Shown piece by piece: positions 45,627 through 55,450 of a DNA stretch of 64,000 bases. The notes under the pieces are model-generated. The model ran no database searches, was not told the origin of the DNA, and saw only the letters and a list, made by a program, of their open reading frames with translations. A program made the position numbers and the translations under genes. The stretch covers positions 62,001 through 126,000 of the forward strand of contig NOKP01000029.1 in NCBI GenBank assembly GCA_002682825.1, written 5' to 3'. Each line of letters begins with the position of its first letter. Positions within the stretch are counted from its first letter, which is position 1. Source of the stretch: Neonectria sp. B-13. Its lineage: Eukaryota > Ascomycota > Sordariomycetes > Hypocreales > Nectriaceae.

Positions 45627-47159
45627 ATGCTTAACAACACGTTCCCGGAATGGGCATTTATCCGCCTCACCATCCTACTCTTCCAGTACACGCCGGTCGT
45701 CTACGCCACAGGTGTCATTGTGCTGTATGCTGTCTATGGACCCGCAGCCTTATCCATGGGTGCCACATGGGCTCTCTGTGTAGCACTCTCGGCTGAAACA
45801 CTCTTCTTTGGGCTTATTTACCGCCCGTACCTGGCCCATCTCAAGAAAGATGCTCTTCACCCGGAACCTGTGTCGCCAACGGAGCGCATGGCTTTGTTTC
45901 GGCGATGCATGAGCAATGTGCGAAGCCTCGAGTTGTACCTTCAAGGGTGGTTTCTCGGCGCGCATCCCGACGATATCCGGCGCGACAATGTGAGGGAGTT
46001 CATCCTCTGGGCCTTCTTTGAGCGGGATTGTGACAGCACGAGTGTGGATGACGAGGCTACAAGTCAAGAACTCGACGAGTTCCTTGAGATCATCGAGCAG
46101 AAACTAGGTCGTCCTCTGAAGGAGGGTAGGGGAAGTGCCCGAAGCCTCCGCCTAACACTGGACACCGTCGACTCGGCCTACAGAAGCATGTTATGGTACA
46201 CCATCGTCTTCTTCATCGACCAGCTCACACACTTGACCTTTCTCTGGCACGGCTTCCAGTACCATCGCAGACGCGGGTCCAACGCAGTCCGTGTCTTCCC
46301 CCCTCGCCCTCAGGAGCTCATAGGCGGCCGGCCGTCTCCCTCGACCCAGCTGAGCTACTGGCATCGCCCTCACTCGGCCAAAGACCAGGTCCCGATTGTC
46401 TTCTTCCACGGCATCGGTATCGGGCTGTGGACATATGTAGGATTTCTCGCCAAACTGGCTGGAATCAACAAGAAAGGACAAGGCAACGTTGGAATTATTG
46501 CCATTGAACTGCTGCCGGTTTCATTCCGCTTGACGGCCCCGGTCCCCAACAAGATGGACTTCCTCGACCAGATGGCCACCATTATCAACCACCATAGTTG
46601 GGAAAACTTCTCGATAGTGTCGCACTCCTACGGCTCCGTCTTGACAACCCACATGCTCCACTCTCCCAGTCTGCAGCACCGCATCTCCTCCGTCACTCTG
46701 ATCGACCCGGTAACCATCGCGCTCCACCTCCCCCATGTCGCCTACAACTTTACACGAAGACAGCCCAAGATGGCCAACGAGTGGCAGCTCTGGTACTACG
46801 CAAGTACTGACCCGGCTGTGGCGCTCTGCCTCGGACGCTTCTTCTTTTGGCGAGAAAACATTGTGTGGAAGGACGAGTTGCTGGGGTCCGAGAGTGGCGG
46901 GCGCACAACGAAGAGAAAGGTCGTCGTATGTCTTGCTGGGCGGGATTTAATTGTCAACACTGGGGCGGTGGCGGAATACCTAGAAGGATACGGAGAGATG
47001 ACTATCGACGAGTTGAGTCGTGAAGAACACGACAGAATGAAGGTGATCATGTTCTCGAAACTGGATCATGCGCAACTGTTTGACGATGCTTCTGCTGTCG
47101 ATTCAGTAGTCCGCCTGATTAGATCCAATTGCGAAGTTGATAGATCTGTGCTGCCCTAG
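45627..47159 (+). CDS. Alpha/beta hydrolase, membrane-associated
   Basis: A single exon gives 510 aa; the first ATG of the frame is at 45627. Two hydrophobic segments at the N-terminus (FIRLTILLFQYTPVVYATGVI and the following LSMGATWALCVALSAETLFFGLIY) suggest membrane anchoring. The hydrolase core starts about residue 250: PIVFFHGIGIGLWTYVGF is the oxyanion loop, Ser334 in the nucleophile elbow VSHSYGSV, Asp440 in LAGRDLIV and His481 in KLDHAQLF complete a credible triad. Substrate is unknown; lipase or esterase activity is possible. The 3' end is only 68 bp from the stop of the convergent cupin gene, so their transcripts probably overlap. The family is fungal and poorly studied. Confidence 0.9.
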   Translation: MLNNTFPEWAFIRLTILLFQYTPVVYATGVIVLYAVYGPAALSMGATWALCVALSAETLFFGLIYRPYLAHLKKDALHPEPVSPTERMALFRRCMSNVRSLELYLQGWFLGAHPDDIRRDNVREFILWAFFERDCDSTSVDDEATSQELDEFLEIIEQKLGRPLKEGRGSARSLRLTLDTVDSAYRSMLWYTIVFFIDQLTHLTFLWHGFQYHRRRGSNAVRVFPPRPQELIGGRPSPSTQLSYWHRPHSAKDQVPIVFFHGIGIGLWTYVGFLAKLAGINKKGQGNVGIIAIELLPVSFRLTAPVPNKMDFLDQMATIINHHSWENFSIVSHSYGSVLTTHMLHSPSLQHRISSVTLIDPVTIALHLPHVAYNFTRRQPKMANEWQLWYYASTDPAVALCLGRFFFWRENIVWKDELLGSESGGRTTKRKVVVCLAGRDLIVNTGAVAEYLEGYGEMTIDELSREEHDRMKVIMFSKLDHAQLFDDASAVDSVVRLIRSNCEVDRSVLP

Positions 47160-47227
47160 GATCGGGCGGCTGCAGAAGATTTCCAAAGTAATATCTCATT
47201 AGATGATTATATCTCCAACTGAAGTTT

Positions 47228-47807
47228 TCAGTCACGCTTCGTGATCATGTCACCTCCCCAGTCGGCCAAGTCGGCGCCGATAGGAGACCGGCCGCTCTGA
47301 ATGATAATCCAGACGAGGTCTTGGTCAGTCTCGTTTTTTACTTGATGCTCCGTCCAGGCAGGGATAAATGCAAAGTCGCCGGGAGATAATTCGTGTTCCT
47401 TGAGATCCATAGCCAAGCCTTCGTTAACGACGAGGGTGCCATGGCCGGAGACGGCGTAAACAATAGCATCTTGAAGAGATATCAGCTGAATTTTACCTAC
47501 CCGATAGCTTGCTGGTTGCATCGGTTCTTACCTTGTTCACTATTATGACGGATAGTTGAGGAAGACTTGGGCCGAGTAGTGAGAACTAGGGAGGACAATA
47601 AGCTTCAACACATAAATGATGAGGTTGATATCCACAAGGGATGGACGGTTGGTTGAGTATGCGGTATAAAATCTAAACTTTCTCACCTGATGCGCACATC
47701 TTGTCGCATTTATCGACGACAGCTTCTCGTTGGATGACAGGCCCCTCAACTGTAGGGTGGGATGGTTCGAGCTGCTTGGCTCGGGTGACGAGGGTTGGAG
47801 AAGGCAT
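47228..47807 (-). CDS. Small cupin-domain protein
   Basis: Three exons: 47687-47807, 47532-47585 and 47470-47228 (starting at 47469), giving 138 aa; introns are 101 nt (GTGAGA...CCCTAG) and 62 nt (GTAAGA...TTCAAG). The spliced middle reads VLTTRPKSSSTIRHNSEQ then DAIVYAVSGHGTLVV, and LSPGDFAFIPAWTEHQV closes the barrel, the normal layout of a single-domain cupin. Relatives I remember carry several His where this one has RHN, so part of the metal site appears lost, while the later His (TEHQ) is kept. I chose Met at 47807 (MPSPTLVTRAKQLEPS); an upstream in-frame ATG at 47864 would add 19 mostly hydrophobic residues. Function unknown; cupins of this type may be isomerases or binding proteins. 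Confidence 0.85.
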
Positions 47808-48804
47808 GATCATAGGGAGGATTTCGGAGATGAAAGGTAATAAAGACGCCATGGCGGTTATCATAGATGGTTTGAAGGGAGAAGAGACCTTTTGGCGTTG
47901 AAAAGCAAGGGTGAGGATGAAGCCAGCTTAGGAAGGTGGCGTGCAATATGTGTCGGGGATTTAGCCTGGGCAGCGTCAGGGATTTGTTGAAGGTTGATGA
48001 GCGACTCAAATGTGATGAATGATTGAGGACTGCAGCACTTGGAAACTATGACTCTGGGCGTGTAGATGTGAGTCGAGGCCCGAATGCTTTGACGTTCCGG
48101 GTGAGGAGGTTATTCACGGTGAAGAATGATGATGCCTGCTATGTGCTAATGATGCATCGATGAGGTCAGATCAAAAGACCAAAGGCAACATAGAAATGAG
48201 GGAAGGTGATGTAGCACTAAGGTACCTAAGCAAAAAGACCAACGGAGGGGTTTGCCGAGAATAATAGGTGAACGATGCAAAGGGTAAAATGATCCGATGA
48301 ACCAAAGGGGCAAATTTGGCGATGACGGGATGGCGCCAATCCCAGGCGCGAGGTACGTACTCCGCCGTGGTGATGGCTTCGTGGGGTTGGGCATCGATAC
48401 AACGATATCACGACTACCTTAACAAGGCACCCTTGTCGTGATTTCTGGACCCTAACCTCACGCTAAAGCACTTATCTGGACCAAGATCTAGGTTGAGGAT
48501 ACAATTAACCTTCAGAAATACATTCATTTAATATCTTTGAATCTGTGCATTTCTTGGAAACACCCAATTAGCATAGTTGGAACGCTCTAAGCAGAGCTAA
48601 ATTAAGTATATCTGATCTCCTACCGACACATCCCCTCGGATTCAAGTGTGAAAGCAGTGGGATCTAAGTAATGGACTTAACGAAGGCATCCTCTGAGATT
48701 TTGATACCCTTTTTCCTTGAGGGTTCGAACTGAGGGTCTCTCATCTTCTACTTGGCCGACGATGCGCAAAAAATGCAAGGTCTCTAAATTGGACCACATC
48801 TGCA
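47808..48804. other. Intergenic region, 1.0 kb
   Basis: Upstream of the cupin gene and downstream of cab4, both leftward. No supported gene. It includes an AAGGTACCTAAG motif at about 48212 and an AT-rich stretch around 48500-48620. Confidence 0.5.
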
Positions 48805-50034
48805 TTATAACTGATTCCTAGCCGCAGCCCGCTGCTCCCTGATAGCCGTGCTGCTAATCTTGGCACTGAAATCCTCTGTCTTGGTTGCATTTTGCTCGCC
48901 TCCGCCCTCGACGATCTCTCGAGCATCCAGCACGTCGATCTCGTAGATGTCCAACGGCTGCCAGCCTTTTTCTGTTCGCCTGTCGTTGATGGCCTTTCCA
49001 CCTCCACGGGTCTCAGCAGAAACGACGATGGAATCCATGACCTCCTCGGTGATGGTGGGTCCGAAGGGATCGTGGATATTGACACAACGGACTACCACGG
49101 TGCCATCCCGTAGCGATGCGACCAGTTCATCGGGCTTGGAGACTGTTGGGGGGGTTGCGGCAGTAGTTTTGTACTCGAGAAGGGATGAGAGGAATGACAG
49201 GACATTTTGGGCGCGCACGTCCCAGGACTGGAGCTCCTCAGCATGCTTCTTGTTGATGAGCAACTCGTCACCAGAAATCCCAACAATGAGGGTGCATGTT
49301 TTGGAAGAATCTTTCTCGGGCACGGCAAGAAGTAGAACCGTCGCATGTAAGAGAAGTTTGTGGCCAGGATGAAGATGATCAAAAGTCCCTCCTAAACAGA
49401 CAGTACCGCCGAGTTTGGGGTTGTCCAACGTGGCAGCACCGGAAGTCTCTGTGACGAGGGTGATGCCACCTTCGACAGCAACAAGCTGGTCGTAAGTGAA
49501 GATCTGTTTTTTGACAAATCCGAGGAAGGCAGAAAGCAGCTCGTAGCCGGCCTCAGTGCTGGGATGGAAGATGGTCTCCCATGGATGGGTTTTGGAGGCA
49601 AAGGCGGGGAGGTCTAGTACAGTGGTGCAGTTGGCCTCGTACACCCCATCCGCATTGGGCCAGTACTTCTTCGAGGGCTCATGATCGACCAAGACGACGC
49701 GGACGTCCACGCTCCCAGGCCCAGCGCCTATATCGACATCAATGGACTCACCCGCGCAGATGATGGAGACGAGCGTGTAAAGACCAGCTAGCAGCGACTG
49801 GGCCTCAGTCCAGCGGACGGACTTTGCTCGCGGGGATGGGCCGTCAAGGATGGGACAAGTGATGGCGACGACAAGCTTTGTCGGCTTGGAAAGGTCCTTG
49901 AGCTTGGTGAGAACGGCGGACAGGGGCGCTCGGTAGGCGGCGTTCAGGGCGATGTGGGTCGAGGGCCGTGGCGGCGCAGGAAGAAGGAGAAGTGAGGGAG
50001 GAGGAGAACTAGCGCGGTTTGCAATGGTGGCCAT
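48805..50034 (-). CDS. cab4: Phosphopantetheine adenylyltransferase (Cab4)
   Basis: Fourth step of coenzyme A biosynthesis: 4'-phosphopantetheine + ATP to dephospho-CoA. A single exon gives 409 aa, from the ATG at 50034 (ATCATGGCC context). The nucleotidyltransferase domain is in the C-terminal half and begins with GGTVCLGGTFDHLHPGHKLLL near residue 210, containing the (T/H)xGH signature; LIVGISGDELLINKK follows, and a C-terminal ISSTAIREQ corresponds to the family's ISST-x-IR nucleotide-binding motif. The first 200 residues form the variable N-terminal part seen in fungal and animal monofunctional enzymes. No dephospho-CoA kinase (Walker A) part is present. The open frame extends upstream without an ATG. 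Confidence 0.93.
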   Translation of the reverse strand: MATIANRASSPPPSLLLLPAPPRPSTHIALNAAYRAPLSAVLTKLKDLSKPTKLVVAITCPILDGPSPRAKSVRWTEAQSLLAGLYTLVSIICAGESIDVDIGAGPGSVDVRVVLVDHEPSKKYWPNADGVYEANCTTVLDLPAFASKTHPWETIFHPSTEAGYELLSAFLGFVKKQIFTYDQLVAVEGGITLVTETSGAATLDNPKLGGTVCLGGTFDHLHPGHKLLLHATVLLLAVPEKDSSKTCTLIVGISGDELLINKKHAEELQSWDVRAQNVLSFLSSLLEYKTTAATPPTVSKPDELVASLRDGTVVVRCVNIHDPFGPTITEEVMDSIVVSAETRGGGKAINDRRTEKGWQPLDIYEIDVLDAREIVEGGGEQNATKTEDFSAKISSTAIREQRAAARNQL

Positions 50035-51428
50035 GATTAATAGGGTGCTGTCGAAGTGTGATGTTTGGATACGATCCGTGCCACGGTAAGAGACGGTTGG
50101 TTCTAGTTGTGGCTGCCCATCGGACACGGATTCAGGAACTTTGAGGGCTTGTTTAAAGAGGTATGAATTCAAACATATGTTAGCTCATATCGTGCCATAA
50201 GTTTCATGTCATCATTAAACAAAAGATGAAGTCACGATGGGGTCATGACGATGCGTGAGCCCTTTGTTTGTTGGAGTCTCAAGTTCAAGTTCATGCCGAG
50301 GTGGAAGTGGGGTGCATATCTGTTAGTGGAAGCCGCATGCCAAACTGCAGATCAGCTGACATTGCTCCCACTTGATTTTTCCTTACCTAAATACACCAAG
50401 GTTACGAATACACATTGTAATACACGGGTTCTCCGGAATCGGACCCCGCGATTATGCTTATTTGCATGTCTTCTCCTCGGTCTCAGTTAGACGGATGTTT
50501 GCTTCCCAAAACGAACACATCTCCATTCAAAACAAGAGCGAGCTGAATACTTGGAATTCTTCTTAGTAATATTATCTTTCAAGCAGGATATAACCCCAAG
50601 ATCCACCGGCAGGATACTAGAACCGGAAGCTCAATTAACTGCGAGGTACAAATACAGAGATCTAGAGCGCCGCACCCACGTCGGCTGGGGCATCCCTGTA
50701 GAGGTGCACCTCTGGGGTAAGTTAGGAATTTCGCTGTTTGTCCGGATTAGGCGAGCCTGTCGAGGTGCTAGACTAGTTTGTCCCTCTGGATCTCACCGGT
50801 CCCATACGGAGATTCTGGATGGCAGCACCTAGAAGTTGTGGTGAATCAGTGGTGGCTGGACTAAGCCTAGACACGGTCTTCGGCCCTTGTTTTAAAGTCC
50901 TGAAAGCAAATGCGGATCTACGAGGGTTCAGAAATGGGCTGTTACTGAAACACATGAATGTTCTTGATTGGCTTTTTAAAACGCGATCTTGTTGTTGAGT
51001 CCCAAAACGTCTGGTGGCTTGTCGCCCTTGGTGGTGATAACCCCACCAAACCGAGTAGCAGTTATTACTAAGGCGACGGACAACACACTACGATTCCCGA
51101 TGCACACTGGTACAACCTCCCAACTTGTCTGCGTCATCCAACCTCGCCAACCCTCGACCGCCCAGTGTCTCAACTTTGGGTCCGCTAGAACCACCACAGA
51201 AAACCCAGAACGATCGAAGCTCTCGTTTTTCATTGCGGGAAAAAGAAAAACAATGCGCCCTCTGACCCCTCCTCCACTGCTTGCTTGTCCCTCTCAGTCA
51301 TCTACCCTGAACTAAGGCGTCACTTCGAACCGAGACCGGACGTTTTGAATTGAACTCTTGATACACCACCATAGTATCGCTCACACCGCGGACTCCGCTG
51401 GAAAACACAAGAGCTATCATTTTCCATC
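50035..51428. other. Intergenic region, 1.4 kb, between divergent cab4 and F-box genes
   Basis: Holds both promoters; C/T-rich from about 51250 to 51310. No gene or RNA recognised. Confidence 0.5.
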
Positions 51429-52929
51429 ATGGACATCTCCTCGCCAGCCTCTTCAGAGTCGCTCTCCGATGGTTGTCCCTTCCTCAGCCTTCCTCCCGAG
51501 CTAGTCGACACTATCATTCATCATCTTCCACCCCACGACCTCACTACAATCGCCGAAACGTGCCATATCTTACGGAAACATGCCCTCTCTGACATCATCT
51601 GGCATCCACTCGTTCAGGAAAACGTCCCCGGCATCCAACTCACCAGCCCCGCCCCATGCGCCAGCTACCATGAGCTCTACGCCGCGCACGACCTCGTATG
51701 GTTTCTCCCCCGCTACAAGATCTGGTTTTGCGACCGCGACTTAATGGGTGGGATAATTCTCATTCGATATGATCCCCGTCGCGGCTGCATCGAGGGATAC
51801 CGGTTGCTCGCCATCGGAAAACAGACGACGGTTGAACCCTGGCCCGCTCACAGTGAGGTCTCTATCCACGGGTTTGAACCTCAAGTCGGGTTACATCTCG
51901 ACAAACCCGTGATACGGTTCCGGATTCGACAGCCCGGGGATGACGGAGGCTTCTCCAAGCGGCCCGGTGCCAATCGTTTCGCCGACGAGATGTCCATGGA
52001 GCTATATGACGACTTTGAGTCCTTGTTTAGCAACTTTCTTCTCGCCCGCCCGCTGGATTCAGATATTGCGAAACAAAAACTGAGTTCCGGGTATCCTTAC
52101 GGCAACGTTTGGCCAACTCCAGCCGTGCCGGCTCGTCATCATGTTTCCCGTGTCCTGGACCAACAAGACATACTGAACCTCAACCCCAACGACCGCCCAC
52201 GACGTAGGTCTGAAGTTTCAAACCAGACCTTCCGGGTCCGCAAATGGATGGAGATGGCAGGAGGCCCTACTCCAATTCGAAATCTTGGATATATGCAGGC
52301 CTTATCATTCATTGCCAGCAGTGTAGGGATTCACGTAGGCGAAGAACTCATCTCGTACTCCACAGTTGACCCTGCTCTTTATACTCCGACGCCTCTAAAA
52401 CCCTGGCGAGGGATCTGGGTTGGCGACTATAGTGGCCACGGGTGCGAGTTCATACTTATTCACCAACCCGACGATCCGCCTGTCACGGATGCTGAGCTTG
52501 GCCTTGAGCGTGCCGACACTGAAACGGACGCAGAGTGGGAGGTCAGAAAGACCGATGCCCACACCTACCGGGGAAGATTGGAAGCCATCAAACTGACGGG
52601 TGATCCCAACGTTCCCCGTGGAGAACATACCTTTATAGTCGACGACCTTGGGCCTGGCGGCTACATCGGCGACGCCGCTGACCCACCGTTTGAGGGTGTC
52701 AGGGTGGTAAAAAGCCGAGGCCATGTCGCTGGGACAGGCTTTGTTGGAGGTGAGAACGACTCCCATGTCTAATTCGGAGCGTCAACTAACGAGATGCCCT
52801 GGGACAGAAAAGTTCATTGACAGCCAGATGTTTCTTCTCAGCCACGATCGGCTGGCTCAGTACTGGATCGGGTTTGAGCACATTAGCTTCTTTGAGCGGG
52901 TGGACATTGATAAGTTCCTGAAGCCATAG
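51429..52929 (+). CDS. F-box protein, FBXO31-like
   Basis: Predicted substrate receptor of an SCF ubiquitin ligase. Exons are 51429-52749 and 52808-52929 (58-nt intron, GTGAGA donor, AACTAAC branch, GACAG acceptor), 480 aa. The F-box is at residues about 18-60 (LSLPPELVDTIIHHLPPHDL, CHILRKHALSDIIWHPL). The remainder matches the FBXO31-type domain: WFLPRYKIWFCDRDLMG early on, then GIWVGDYSGHGCEFILIHQ and, after the intron, MFLLSHDRLAQYWIGFEHISFFERVDI, which closes the fold. Without splicing the frame would stop at 52772 and lose this conserved end, so the intron is well supported. In animals FBXO31 recognises cyclin D1 and C-terminally amidated proteins; the fungal targets are unknown. Confidence 0.92.
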
Positions 52930-53404
52930 GAGGAAGTGAAAATTGGGTGGCTCGAACCCCTTGCTGAAGCACTAGGCGACCTTTTGCAAAGCCTTCATGA
53001 TTATAGTTGGATAAAACACCGTGATGGCCTCACTTTCGGCAAAGTTACCGACCCGCCGCTTACTGAAATCTGGATAGGGCCAGTCAGGTACACCCTCGGT
53101 ATGGGTCGAACGGGTGTTCATGGTAGCCCTGACTGAAGTTTTCTTTTTCTCTGGTCGGGTGCCAAACCTACCTTTCTCCTGACCTTGGTTCTGGCCTGCT
53201 TGAATAAAATCCGGGCCGTCTGTCCTTCTTCCCATCTATTCAGTCTTTCCTCCATTTCCGCCAGTATTATATTCTGGCTGTACTCACGGCTAATCCGTAT
53301 CGACATCCGACATCTTCAAGACGTTGTCGACTGCCGACTCTCCAATCTATCTTCAACCGTCAACTCTACAAGCCAGTCTCAACCACGCCACGAACGCCTT
53401 CGTA
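52930..53404. other. Intergenic region
   Basis: 475 bp between two rightward genes; promoter and leader of the small membrane protein (C/T-rich near 53230-53270). Nothing else seen. Confidence 0.5.
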
Positions 53405-53962
53405 ATGGCCGTCCTTCCCATCCCTACACATATCATCATCGGTCGAGACGCATCTACGCTCCCCGATGGCGACAACCCCTGGACCGTTGACCCCAACAGC
53501 ATGCCTGCGACGGTCCTCGTCTACGGCCTCCTAATCTTCCTCTTCGGCGGCCTCGTCGGCATCATGATCGTCGACATGTACCGCAAGCACCGCACTGGCG
53601 AGCTCCAAGAGACCGGGCACACCCTCGCCTGCCTCGCCCTGCTCATCGTTAAGCTGCCCGTCATCATCTTCTCCCGCAAGAACATGTCTGCGTTGTGGAT
53701 CTGGTTCACGGATTTGTTCCGCAAGGAAGAGAACAAGAAGCGCAACATGAATAAGGAGAAAGACCTTACGTTCGGCCGGGCGTTTGATCACAACGCGGTC
53801 ATTTTGCGCTTGGCCGCCAAGACGCCTGGCTCGACGGAGACGGCGACGACTGCTTCGGGCTCGGACTCTACCGAGGACAAGGGCAAGAACAAAGAAATCA
53901 AGCCAGCTAAGCCTGGTGAACAGGACAACGGCGAATTTGTGGTCGTTGGGTTGGATAGTTAG
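53405..53962 (+). CDS. Small membrane protein of unknown function
   Basis: A single exon gives 185 aa from the first ATG of the frame. There is a short N-terminal part, then a strong membrane helix (ATVLVYGLLIFLFGGLVGIMI, about residues 38-58) followed by basic DMYRKHR, which suggests the N-terminus faces out and the C-terminus the cytosol. A second hydrophobic stretch (HTLACLALLIVKLPVIIF) could be another helix. The tail is Lys/Glu/Thr-rich and probably disordered. Codon use and length look genuine, but I do not recognise the family. Confidence 0.75.
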   Translation: MAVLPIPTHIIIGRDASTLPDGDNPWTVDPNSMPATVLVYGLLIFLFGGLVGIMIVDMYRKHRTGELQETGHTLACLALLIVKLPVIIFSRKNMSALWIWFTDLFRKEENKKRNMNKEKDLTFGRAFDHNAVILRLAAKTPGSTETATTASGSDSTEDKGKNKEIKPAKPGEQDNGEFVVVGLDS

Positions 53963-55450
53963 ATGCGTGGATATGGCGCCAAATGTTTCCATCGCTGTGG
54001 GTTTGAAGAGCGCATAGCAGACATGCGAATTTGGGACCACCATCGCCCGGGAACGAGTGCATAATTCGTGGATGAAACAGGGTTCTTTAATTGCGGAACA
54101 AATTTACTCATTAGCGACTTGCAATTTCTAAGGGTTTTCTGGCTTCATGAAGCCCTGTGATGTAGAATGTGAAGTTCAATGTGGAGAGTCGCTGTGACCG
54201 AAGCCGGGGCCTTCGATGCGGCGGCGATGGAGCGGCAACCGGGCTTGGCAACGCGGAAGCCCCAGCACGGAGACCCGGGTTGGTTCCATTGACGGTCGGG
54301 CAACCGGTCGGAGGAGGTGATCAATTACAGTCTGGTTAATGACTTCGACTACTACGATATGGAATATTGAAATGTTGGGTCAGTGCCAAGTTGACTGCAA
54401 GTTGCCGACAATGCATAGAGATACGAGATATGCGAGCTAGTTCAGCGCAAAGTGTACAGGGGTGTGTTGATTCGGTACGGACAAGCATGCTGGTCTCGTG
54501 TTATCTCTGGTGTGCCCATATCTACGCTTCCTCATGCATGCGTTGTTCGGTTGAACGGACGGTGCAGTCTAGCTGGTGGATTTACATGACTTGTGATGTT
54601 GAGGAAGACGATGATGATAAGACAAACCTAAGATAGTGCAGTGCAGGGCATATGCCTGTGGATGAAAGGGGATCCCTGCGCACTGTTTCCTCAGTATTTC
54701 TTCCCGATTTCTTTCCATTGAGTAAGGGAATTGACAAAGATCAGTACATGGCGGGAAGAGCCAGCCAAGGCCAAGCGTCCATGTCCGTGTTTCCATCTGA
54801 GGCCATCCATTGTCGAAGAGTAGAAGGTTACAGCGGCCTTCATCAGCGAACCTACCACTACAAACCATCCCCTGTAGAATGGCTGTGACAGTCACCGCGA
54901 AGCCTGATTGGCACAGCCAGACCACCTAATGACGTAAAACAGAAGCCCCAAGACGCACGCTAAAACCGTTTGAAGGCCCTGAGGTCCCAAAAGGGCAACC
55001 CAACGGAATGGCTTCCAACGGCAACCGTCGGCGCGCCGGGTCATCGCATCTCGATGCCTCTCTTCTGTCCAACCTCGCCCCGAGACACACGAACACAAAT
55101 CGATTCTTTCCGCACGTGCACCGACTTTCACCGCTCTCTCGCTTCTCTCTCCGTGTCCTGTGACAGAGAACCCGATGCCTTAAAACGCCACGCGGCGCTC
55201 GACGTCACCCATCAGACCTCCGAGATTTTCCCCGTTATCAAGAACCGCTCTGGACACGCGTCAACCGGCAAGGGCTACGCATCGCCGGTGCTGTTGTTGT
55301 TACTGCGTTTTTGGCCCTTTCGATCAAGGACGAGGAGTTCATTCTCCGCTTGGATTGCCGAGGGCGCTTTCTGGGCTGCTCCTGTGATGACATGTCGTGT
55401 GTTGGCTTATCATCGCCCTGATCTCATCTCACTCAACTAGACCAGACACC
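53963..55450. other. Intergenic region, 1.5 kb, upstream of sulfite oxidase
   Basis: No supported gene. A GC-rich stretch at 54199-54312 contains partial inverted matches (GCAACCGGGC against ACCCGGGTTGG) that could fold, though it does not fit a tRNA. The 54970-55440 frame has no domain and is best read as promoter and leader. Confidence 0.5.

Noticed and set aside
54970..55440. 156-codon rightward frame before sulfite oxidase
   Set aside because: No domain, Arg/Ser-rich, ends just before the real start; probably leader.
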